Source: Methanomicrobiales archaeon (GTDB lineage Archaea; Halobacteriota; Methanomicrobia; Methanomicrobiales; Methanoculleaceae). Taken from it: a stretch of DNA of 5,351 nucleotides. The notes under the pieces were generated by a model, which was given only the letters and a program-made list of their open reading frames with translations, did no database searches and was not told the origin of the DNA. Location: the NCBI GenBank assembly GCA_012510295.1, contig JAAZID010000130.1, positions 1 through 5,351 of the forward strand, written 5' to 3'. This document shows positions 1 through 5,351 of this stretch, piece by piece (position 1 is the first letter of the stretch; the number at the start of each line of letters is the position of its first letter). The position numbers and the translations under genes are program-made.

Positions 1-1210
1 CCCCGGCCCCCGCGATCGCGGGCAGGTGCCGGATCTGGCTCTCAACCGCCGGGTTGACCAGGCGGGCTATCTCGGTCCCGAGCATCCCTGCCGTGAGGCC
101 GTAATCCCCGCCCACATGGTAGGGGTTCACGTGGGCGATCAGGTACTCGTCGACCGACTCGTCTGGGTGATGGTGATCCACGACCATCACCGGGAGGCCG
201 TATATCCGGGTCACCTTCAGCGATGGTATATCCTCATCCGTGGAACCGTTGTCCATCAGGAGGATCATCGGCATCTTCTGCCCGTAGCGGGCGTTATCCT
301 TGAGGGCGAAGTCCAGGTCACGTGTGACATCCTCTATCTCGTAGAACGGGGCTTTTGACGGAGAGCGCTTGAAGAGGAAGTACTCTGCATCGAAATCCCC
401 GCCGCTCTCCCGGATCAGAGCGGTCACCGCCTGTTCGACGGCGGCGGCGGCGCATATGCCATCCGCATCGGCGTGGTGCCGGAGGACGATCGGTCGCGCG
501 GTCAGGACGGCCTTTCGGATCTCCTTTGCAACCTGGCGCATCTGCGGCCTGAGGGCCTCGAGGATATCGCTCTCGACGAGGAACGGGAGATCTGCCGGCT
601 CTGCCCGCTCATCCAGCGCCGCATCGATACGTTCCCTGACCCGTGCCACATCCTCCGCATCCAGGGCCGTCATGGACGCGACCTCGATCTGCAGCTGGTT
701 GTTGCGCTGCATCACCTCACCCGTGAGACCGACGATATCCCCGAGGTCGATCTCCGGATACGCACGGACCCCCGCCTCGATGAACGCCGCTGCGTTCCCG
801 GTGCCAGACTCGTCCACGATCGTGAAGATCGTCGGCCCGGATGTCTGCTTGACCTGTGCGATCTCGCCCTCGATGAGCACCGTCCTCCCGATCCTCTTTC
901 CTATGTCAGCGATGCGCACACTCGTCGTCTTCTTCATCACGTTCTGAGTCTGGTAGACGGTCGGTGTGACCTCCTCGAGGTCGATGTTACCATTGCTCCT
1001 GATCTGGATGACTCGAACGATGATCTGGTCGCGTTCACTGTGCTGCATCTTCACGTTGCTCTTGTGGACGAGCCCCTTTATCCGGTCGTTTAACTGGACA
1101 AATACACCGAACGGGGCAAAACCCTGCACCCATCCCAGGTACGTCTTTCCTTCTTCCACCTCTTCGAGATCACAATTCGCTCCGAGGCGATAGACAATCA
1201 TATCTTCCAT
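1..1210 (-). CDS. RecJ-like DHH phosphoesterase/nuclease with S1 and OB domains, 3' end cut by window edge
   Basis: The first 403 codons are visible; the C-terminus, where a DHHA1 domain would be expected, lies beyond the left edge. Translation from the ATG at 1210 gives an S1-type RNA-binding fold (about residues 20-55, with GWVQGFAPFGVFVQ), then an OB fold (about 90-190, with VLIEGEIAQV), then a DHH phosphoesterase core. The core motifs are RHHADADG (residues 244-251, metal-binding D248 and D250), MDNGST (319-324, D320), VVDHHHP (343-349, the DHH triad from D345) and AHVNPY (359-364). DHH proteins of this kind are Mn/Mg-dependent exonucleases or phosphodiesterases; the two nucleic-acid-binding domains suggest a DNA or RNA substrate. 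Archaeal relatives include the COG1107-type RecJ-like proteins, some of which begin with a DnaJ-type zinc finger, and the replisome-associated GAN/RecJ; no zinc finger is present here. The start is supported by GGAG seven nt upstream. It is the last visible gene of the minus-strand run, 20 nt after the PhoU/TrkA_C gene. The family is confident; exact substrate and polarity cannot be read from the sequence. Confidence 0.88.
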   Translation of the reverse strand, partial: MEDMIVYRLGANCDLEEVEEGKTYLGWVQGFAPFGVFVQLNDRIKGLVHKSNVKMQHSERDQIIVRVIQIRSNGNIDLEEVTPTVYQTQNVMKKTTSVRIADIGKRIGRTVLIEGEIAQVKQTSGPTIFTIVDESGTGNAAAFIEAGVRAYPEIDLGDIVGLTGEVMQRNNQLQIEVASMTALDAEDVARVRERIDAALDERAEPADLPFLVESDILEALRPQMRQVAKEIRKAVLTARPIVLRHHADADGICAAAAVEQAVTALIRESGGDFDAEYFLFKRSPSKAPFYEIEDVTRDLDFALKDNARYGQKMPMILLMDNGSTDEDIPSLKVTRIYGLPVMVVDHHHPDESVDEYLIAHVNPYHVGGDYGLTAGMLGTEIARLVNPAVESQIRHLPAIAGAG

Positions 1211-1217
1211 AATTATT

Positions 1218-1221
1218 CTCC
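1218..1221 (-). promoter_or_regulatory. Ribosome binding site of the RecJ-like gene
   Basis: The minus strand reads TTTGGAGAATAATT directly before the ATG at 1210. GGAG lies seven nt from the start codon, a normal Shine-Dalgarno spacing, and fixes the start. The whole gap between this gene and the upstream stop codon (1211-1230) is AT-rich and holds only this site. No terminator hairpin is visible in it, so read-through from the upstream gene is expected. Confidence 0.7.
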
Positions 1222-1230
1222 AAAGTATTC

Positions 1231-2460
1231 TCAGGGTTCTTCAGCGGGGTACCCGGCAAGTTCATACAACCGGCATTCTCCATCCCGCCTGCCTTTTGCG
1301 ATGATAATATCATCTCTCTGGATCCGGGCGTCTTTCCCGGGGCGGTAGACCCACCGGTCACCGCGCTTGATGGCGAGGACGACCATCCCGGTCACGGTCC
1401 CGAGCGACGCCTCTTTGAGGGTCCTGTCGATGAGCGACGATGACTCAGCCACAGGTATGCGTGTTATGATCTCATCCGATTCCCGGACGATCTTCTTAAA
1501 TACCGGTGGGATCTCGATATCGCGCAACAGGACATCGACGATCGAGTGAGCTGAGTCACTGATCGCCTGTGCAAACGAGGACATATACAGAAGTCCCCTC
1601 AGGTAGCGCACATCATCGATCTTTCGCGCCGCCTCAAGGACCCAGAGATCCAGGTTATACCGCATGTTGTCCAGCATCTTGTCGAGGGCGACCACCTCGT
1701 TTGCGATCTCTTTGTTGTTGAAGAGAAGGGAGGTGTACGCAAGCCCGACGGAGAGCTCCGAGAGGTTCTTCATCTCGATGATCAGCTGGACCGCCCGGTC
1801 GAGATCATCGACCGCGCCCGCCGGGGAGGTCTCGTAGCGGGGATACTCCACAGTCCCCGCCATCATCGAGAGGATATCTGCTCCTGCCTCCGGGCCCCGC
1901 GATATCAGGATATCCTCGGCCTCTATCCGGGTGGTCTTGCCGGGATCGTATATCCAGCCCCTCCCGCGCCGGATAGCGATCACCTGCATGCCGGTCGTGC
2001 TCTGGACCTTCAGCTCCCCGAGGGTGTGGCCGGCAAGTTCGCTTCCCTGGCTGACGATGACCCGTGTGACAACCTCTTCAGCCTCAGGAAAGACTCGCTT
2101 GAGTTTCGCCGGGAACTTGATGTCCTTTAAGATGAGCATCGCCATATCCGATGCCGAGTTTGCGATCCGTTCCGCCGCTTCAGCCACCTGGAGCATACCG
2201 CTCATCGCCTCGGCCTCTTCAAACCGCCGTGCACTCAGGGTGCTCTGAATCCTGGCCTGGTAGACCAGTTTATTCATGCTCTCCTCGAGATTGATAACCT
2301 CGAGCGCTATCTCCTTATTATCGAAGAGTATCGCAGAGTAAGAGAGATCGACCATCAGCTCAGAGACATCCTTCATCTCGATCAGGACATCCTTGAAACT
2401 GACCGGTTGATATTCACGTTCCATCATGGATCTATTAATCGTTCTTCTCATATCCTTCAC
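1231..2460 (-). CDS. Duplicated PhoU/TrkA_C regulatory protein, probable partner of the MgtE-like permease
   Basis: This 409-residue protein has no signal peptide or membrane segment and should be cytosolic. Domain order is PhoU-like helical bundle (about 22-115), TrkA_C/RCK_C (about 125-200), second PhoU-like bundle (about 222-314) and second TrkA_C (about 330-405). The halves are clear repeats: EMKDVSELMVDLSY at 28-41 matches EMKNLSELSVGLAY at 229-242, and TTGMQVIAIRRG at 155-166 matches TVTGMVVLAIKRG at 355-367. The offset is 201 residues in both places. PhoU/TrkA_C proteins (COG3273 type) are known next to MgtE-like permeases in archaea; RCK_C domains in potassium transport systems bind small ligands such as c-di-AMP. 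A role in gating or controlling the permease encoded just upstream is inference. The start is uncertain: GTG at 2460 overlaps the permease stop as TAGTG; ATG at 2451, 2427 and 2424 are alternatives, and family similarity begins only near residue 17, so a start at residue 12 or 13 is quite possible. The TGA stop lies 20 nt before the next gene. Confidence 0.88.
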   Translation of the reverse strand: MKDMRRTINRSMMEREYQPVSFKDVLIEMKDVSELMVDLSYSAILFDNKEIALEVINLEESMNKLVYQARIQSTLSARRFEEAEAMSGMLQVAEAAERIANSASDMAMLILKDIKFPAKLKRVFPEAEEVVTRVIVSQGSELAGHTLGELKVQSTTGMQVIAIRRGRGWIYDPGKTTRIEAEDILISRGPEAGADILSMMAGTVEYPRYETSPAGAVDDLDRAVQLIIEMKNLSELSVGLAYTSLLFNNKEIANEVVALDKMLDNMRYNLDLWVLEAARKIDDVRYLRGLLYMSSFAQAISDSAHSIVDVLLRDIEIPPVFKKIVRESDEIITRIPVAESSSLIDRTLKEASLGTVTGMVVLAIKRGDRWVYRPGKDARIQRDDIIIAKGRRDGECRLYELAGYPAEEP

Positions 2461-3662
2461 TACAGCAGCAGGCCGATCACCGCCATGAGCGCAGCTGCAC
2501 CAATCACGTCGATCAGGCTTGTGATGACAGGGATTCCGAAGTTATCGGGATCGAGACCATACCGGAATGAAAGGCTCGCGGTGACATATGCCGCGCCGTT
2601 CACCAGGGTCATGACGATCAGGCCTGCTACAAGGCTGATTGCGACCAGCATTCCAAGACCGGGGCTGTTGAGCCCCATGAACACCGCCGCGCCATGTGCG
2701 ATGAGCGCCAGCAGTGGAAGCAGTATCAACGTATAGAGATAGGAAATAATAAAATGATGCACAGCGTCGCGCTCAGGGAGGAACTGCGGGGTGAGCTCGC
2801 CGGTATGCATACCGGTCGAGAGGCGTGACCCGAGGATGCCGCCTATCGAGCCAAGACCGCCCATGAACGGCGGTATCAGGATCAAAAACACTGCGAACGT
2901 CACCAGTTCTTCGAGGTTGAGGGAGTAGGTCAACCCGGCAACCGTGCCGAGTATGCTGAGCGGGATGAGGAGGGCGAGGTTCTCCCGGACGATAGCGCCT
3001 ATCCTCTTCGGCCGGCGGTGGGTGTAGAGGATGGCGATGATGGCGCTGACGATGGCGACAACCCCGATCGCCAGGCGTGCCGGAGGAGAGAGGCCCATGA
3101 CGAATACCGCGGAGAGCACGAGGATCGGGAGCGTCACGATATCCCCCGAGGTTGTGACGGTGGGGGCGGCGATCATGTCGAGGTCAAGACCGTAGCGGTA
3201 GCTCAAGAGTGCGATGACCAGGGTGATCCCCATCACCACGAGCCCTGAGACGACCCCGCTGATGACCGATATCAGGACCAGGTCGGTGATCCCCACCACC
3301 GGAAGCCCGGAGAGGGCGGTTGCGATATAGGCGAATGCGCCGAGGACGAAGGCTATGAGGATGGTAACCACGAACGAGGCGCGTATGTTGTCACCGAGGG
3401 TGCACCCCTCCCGAAAATCGATGGAGAACTCCCCGAGGTGCATCGATGACGAGAGGCGGGATGCGAGGACCCCGGCGATGTTCCCCCGCATATCGATGAT
3501 CGATGGCAGGAGCACCATCAGGCCCGGTATCAGCTCAAGGACTTCCCGGACAGAACCGAGGTAGATACCCGCAACACTCGCTGCAGCGGCGCTGACGAGC
3601 AGGGCACCGAGTCCTGTCATAACCAGACGGCGGCGGCTCTGGCAACAAAGGATCTGCTCCAT
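2460..3662 (-). CDS. Two-half MgtE-like divalent cation permease
   Basis: This is an integral membrane protein of about 400 residues with roughly ten hydrophobic segments and almost no soluble domain. It consists of two MgtE-type membrane halves joined by a basic linker (about 212-228, THRRPKRIGAIVREN). Repeated anchors are SRLSSSMHLGE at 68-78 versus SRLSTGMHTGE at 279-289, and RYGLDLD at 156-162 versus RYGLDPD at 367-373, all offset by 211 residues. PTVTTSGD (ending D174) and PVITSLID (ending D385) correspond to the segment that carries the Mg2+-selecting Asp in bacterial MgtE, which supports Mg2+ or another divalent cation as substrate. Bacterial MgtE acts as a homodimer with cytosolic N and CBS domains; here one chain supplies both halves and those domains are absent, a layout like COG1824 permeases and SLC41. 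The frame is open from a TTG at 3683, just after the RNase Z stop, with in-frame ATGs at 3674, 3668 and 3662. I chose 3662 because GGTGAT lies four nt upstream. Residue numbers count from that ATG. The stop TAG overlaps the possible GTG start of the next gene. Confidence 0.9.
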   Translation of the reverse strand: MEQILCCQSRRRLVMTGLGALLVSAAAASVAGIYLGSVREVLELIPGLMVLLPSIIDMRGNIAGVLASRLSSSMHLGEFSIDFREGCTLGDNIRASFVVTILIAFVLGAFAYIATALSGLPVVGITDLVLISVISGVVSGLVVMGITLVIALLSYRYGLDLDMIAAPTVTTSGDIVTLPILVLSAVFVMGLSPPARLAIGVVAIVSAIIAILYTHRRPKRIGAIVRENLALLIPLSILGTVAGLTYSLNLEELVTFAVFLILIPPFMGGLGSIGGILGSRLSTGMHTGELTPQFLPERDAVHHFIISYLYTLILLPLLALIAHGAAVFMGLNSPGLGMLVAISLVAGLIVMTLVNGAAYVTASLSFRYGLDPDNFGIPVITSLIDVIGAAALMAVIGLLL

Positions 3663-3666
3663 CACC

Positions 3667-3672
3667 ATCACC
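3667..3672 (-). promoter_or_regulatory. Probable ribosome binding site of the permease gene, within repeated ATGGTG units
   Basis: The minus strand reads GGATGGTGATGGTGATGGAG here. GGTGAT matches the complement of the archaeal 16S rRNA tail and sits four nt before the ATG at 3662. Because the unit is repeated, ATG and GTG codons occur in the same frame at several places. A second Shine-Dalgarno-like stretch, GGAGTTGAT, spans the RNase Z stop and could serve the TTG at 3683 or, with long spacing, the ATG at 3674. The assignment is therefore tentative. Confidence 0.45.
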
Positions 3673-3683
3673 ATCCATCTCAA

Positions 3684-4637
3684 TCAACTCCGAAAAGGAA
3701 CCTCGAGCACCACAAGATCGGCCGGGAGGATCACGTCTCCCTCATATCGTCGTTTCGCATCGCGTATATGGTTTGCTGTACCTGTGTAGCGGGAACTGAT
3801 ATGCACGAGAGCGAGCATCCGGGCATCCAGAGCCGCTGCCGCTTCCCCGGCCTCCCCGGCGGTGGAGTGCAGGACATCCCGCGCCCGATCGGCCTCTTCA
3901 TCGTCGAACGTTGCGTCGTGGATGAGGAGATCGGCGCCCCGGACCATATCCTTGATGTCGGGCAGGCGATGGATCGGCCGGGTGTCTCCGGTGTAGACGA
4001 TCTTCCTCCCGGGGCGGGGTTCTCCCATCACGTCACGGGGGTGGATATCGGTCTCGACACCCTCATGAACGATGCGGATCACCTCCCCGCGCTGGAGACG
4101 CCCGAAGAGCGGACCCGGGGGGATGCCGAGCGCCACAGCCCGGTCGCGGTTGAACCGGCCCGGCCGTTCGTCCTCTTCCAGGACGTACCCGAGCGCCGGG
4201 GTGCCGTGGAATGTGGCAAACGCACGGACGGTATAGCCATCGAAGGGCACGACCGAGCCATGTTCGAGGGCATGCCCGGTGACGGAAAAGCCCCGTGCAT
4301 GCCGGCTGATCCTCTGCACGATATCGACGAGCTCATCGACCCAGGGGGGGCCGTAGATCGGGAGGGGGTCGGTCCGTCCCATGAACGCGAGTGTCTCGAC
4401 AAGCCCGAAGATGCCGAGGAAGTGATCGGCATGCCAGTGGGTGACGAAGATGGCATTCACAGTGAAACCCGTCCGGGCACGCATCATCTGCTGCTGGGTG
4501 CCCTCCCCGCAGTCAAAGAGCAGGGTGTCGGCGCCCCGGCGGATCAGGATGGAGGGGGGGTTTCGTTGCGGCGACGGGAGGGCGCCTGCTGTGCCGAGGA
4601 AGTGGATGTGCAGGGTCTCTCCGGCTATACGAACCAC
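3684..4637 (-). CDS. rnz: Ribonuclease Z (tRNA 3'-end processing endonuclease)
   Basis: RNase Z is a zinc metallo-beta-lactamase-fold endonuclease that cuts tRNA precursors just after the discriminator base, in the cytosol. At 317 residues it is the usual length of the short bacterial/archaeal form. Visible family features, in order: the N-terminal FLGTAGALPSPQRNP strand and loop (13-27), FDCGEGTQQQ (41-50), zinc motif THWHADH (66-72; H67, H69, D71, H72), H144 in FHGTPALGY, the flexible exosite arm around GIPPGPLFGRLQRGE (171-185) that grips tRNA, GDTR (217-220, zinc-bridging D218), HDATF (240-244), HSTAGEA (257-263) and HISSRY (279-284, H279). All catalytic ligands are present, so it should be active. 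The GTG at 4637 overlaps the upstream isomerase gene by 13 nt and has only a poorly spaced AGGA. A CTG at 4613, preceded by GGAG at five nt, is an alternative that would leave two residues before FLGT. Its TGA stop is followed immediately by the open frame of the permease gene. Confidence 0.95.
   Translation of the reverse strand: MVRIAGETLHIHFLGTAGALPSPQRNPPSILIRRGADTLLFDCGEGTQQQMMRARTGFTVNAIFVTHWHADHFLGIFGLVETLAFMGRTDPLPIYGPPWVDELVDIVQRISRHARGFSVTGHALEHGSVVPFDGYTVRAFATFHGTPALGYVLEEDERPGRFNRDRAVALGIPPGPLFGRLQRGEVIRIVHEGVETDIHPRDVMGEPRPGRKIVYTGDTRPIHRLPDIKDMVRGADLLIHDATFDDEEADRARDVLHSTAGEAGEAAAALDARMLALVHISSRYTGTANHIRDAKRRYEGDVILPADLVVLEVPFRS
4617..4622 (-). promoter_or_regulatory. GGAGAG Shine-Dalgarno-like site inside the first codons of the RNase Z frame
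   Basis: The minus strand reads TAGCCGGAGAGACCCTG: the isomerase stop, then GGAGAG, then a CTG that is in the RNase Z frame. The spacing from GGAG to CTG is five nt. If used, RNase Z would begin with CTG at 4613. If GTG at 4637 is used, this is only coding sequence for Gly-Glu. CTG starts are rare, so this stays a candidate. Confidence 0.3.
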
Positions 4638-5351
4638 TTCCTGAACGCTGCAAGACTTCGTTTCGCCTCCTCAAGCGTCCGCCCCTCGATAACGGCCACG
4701 CCGCCGGAGTAGTCGCGGGCGATCACCGACCCGACCTTCTTCCAATCGATAGCCCCATCCCCGAGCGCCAGATGTTCATCCGACTGCCCGTGGTTGTCGT
4801 GGATGTGCAGGTGGTTGACCTCCTTGATGTACTTGAGGAACGCATCGACAAGGCCATTCGTGTTTGCGTGCCCCACATCAAGGGTGATCCCGATCCCGGG
4901 TATCCCTTCGGTGAGGCCGAGGATCTCCTCGGGGTAGCGGCAAAGGAAATCTTTGATGCTGATCATATTCTCGACACATGCGAGGACACCGTGGTCCTCC
5001 GCGTACCTCCCGATCTCGACGAGAGCGGTCTTCTGCATCTCCCAGACCTTCTCGGGGACGAGCTTTCCTACCGGGGATACAAACCCGGGGTGGACCGTCA
5101 CCCGGTCCGTCAGGTCGGCCGCGTGGTGAATGCATGAGCAGATCTGGCGTATGGACTCGCGCCATATGGGATAGTTGAGCGATGCGAGGTTTAAGTCGCT
5201 GTAAGGCGCGTGGACGGTCGCGAGGAGTCCGGTGCTCTCGAGGTTCTCCCGGATCGCGGCAAAGTTATCGGGGTTATCCAGGCGGTAGTTCCCGTCGGCG
5301 ACGATCTCCCACCCGGTATATCCCATCTCCTCAATGCCAAAGACCCAGTCC
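4625..5351 (-). CDS. Sugar phosphate isomerase/epimerase-like TIM-barrel protein, 5' end cut by window edge
   Basis: The C-terminal 241 or so residues of a xylose-isomerase/AP-endonuclease-2-like barrel (COG1082 type) are visible. An ATG occurs at 5326, but the frame continues upstream to the edge as DWVFGIEE before MGYTGWEIVADGNYRL, which reads as the second barrel strand region of the family, so the true start lies beyond the window. Numbering from that Met, metal-site and barrel motifs are VHAPYSDLN (38-46), VHPG (78-81), CVENM (117-121, E119), LDVGHANTN (149-157, D150 and H153), HIHDNHGQSDEHLALGDG (174-191, H176, H179, H185) and VIEGR (212-216, E214). The set of Glu, Asp and His ligands is that of a divalent-metal-dependent enzyme. 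Members act as isomerases, epimerases or endonuclease IV-like enzymes; sequence alone does not name the substrate here. It is the first gene of the visible run and its stop lies inside the RNase Z frame, suggesting translational coupling. Family call is firm, function unknown. Confidence 0.85.
   Translation of the reverse strand, partial: DWVFGIEEMGYTGWEIVADGNYRLDNPDNFAAIRENLESTGLLATVHAPYSDLNLASLNYPIWRESIRQICSCIHHAADLTDRVTVHPGFVSPVGKLVPEKVWEMQKTALVEIGRYAEDHGVLACVENMISIKDFLCRYPEEILGLTEGIPGIGITLDVGHANTNGLVDAFLKYIKEVNHLHIHDNHGQSDEHLALGDGAIDWKKVGSVIARDYSGGVAVIEGRTLEEAKRSLAAFRKWFV

Noticed and set aside
9..22. Perfect 14-bp palindrome CCCGCGATCGCGGG
   Set aside because: It falls in coding sequence for Pro-Ala-Ile-Ala-Gly of the RecJ-like protein and contains only the common GCGATCGC word; a single copy gives no evidence for a regulatory or origin role.
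369..1093. Two overlapping plus-strand open frames (192 and 206 codons)
   Set aside because: Both are opposite the S1/OB/DHH gene, are Arg/Ser- or Asp/Arg-rich in the way of shadow frames, and have no supporting ribosome binding site or domain.
1211..1230. Possible promoter or terminator between the PhoU/TrkA_C and RecJ-like genes
   Set aside because: The gap is only 20 nt, shows no hairpin or TATA-like box at proper distance, and is accounted for by the ribosome binding site.
4079..4456. A 125-codon minus-strand frame within RNase Z
   Set aside because: It is an alternative frame of the same strand inside a well-supported gene, rich in Ser, Pro and Arg, with no domain.
3768..4712. A 314-codon open frame on the plus strand opposite RNase Z
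   Set aside because: It lies antisense to a gene with all RNase Z motifs, its translation has no recognisable domain and an odd composition, and long antisense frames are common in GC-rich coding DNA.
5324..5326. ATG as the start of the sugar isomerase-like gene
   Set aside because: The frame stays open to the window edge and encodes family-like sequence upstream, and the protein would lack its first barrel strand if it began here.

Overview
The window is a compact run of five protein genes, all read from the minus strand. It looks like part of one polycistronic unit from a methanogenic archaeon, most likely of the Methanomicrobiales (Methanoculleus-like). That placement is inference from gene content and style: an archaeal S1/OB/DHH RecJ-like protein, the archaeal pair of a two-half MgtE-type permease and a PhoU/TrkA_C protein, a bacterial/archaeal-type RNase Z, moderately GC-rich DNA with free use of ATA and AGG/AGA codons, and GGAG/GGTGA-type ribosome binding sites. 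No RNA gene, mobile element, CRISPR array or terminator was seen.

In transcription order (right to left): (1) 4625..5351, a TIM-barrel sugar phosphate isomerase/epimerase-like protein whose N-terminus lies beyond the right edge; (2) 3684..4637, ribonuclease Z (tRNA 3'-end endonuclease), overlapping gene 1 by 13 nt if the GTG start is used; (3) 2460..3662, a cation permease made of two MgtE-like membrane halves; (4) 1231..2460, a soluble protein built as PhoU-TrkA_C-PhoU-TrkA_C, whose first possible start overlaps the stop of gene 3; (5) 1..1210, a RecJ-like DHH phosphoesterase with N-terminal S1 and OB domains, running off the left edge. The longest unassigned stretch is the 20 nt at 1211-1230, which holds the ribosome binding site of gene 5.

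The central pair (genes 3 and 4) is the most interesting part. Both proteins are internally duplicated, each with a constant offset between its halves (211 residues in the permease, 201 in the PhoU/TrkA_C protein), and their reading frames touch. The permease has no N-terminal or CBS regulatory domains of the classical bacterial MgtE type. A reasonable inference is that the PhoU/TrkA_C protein is its cytosolic regulatory partner, in a complex where each pseudo-dimer matches the other. Both families are known and often adjacent in archaea, but their mechanism and true substrate are, to my knowledge, not settled. The flanking genes (RNase Z, RecJ-like nuclease, sugar isomerase) are metal-dependent enzymes, so a divalent-cation theme is possible but speculative.
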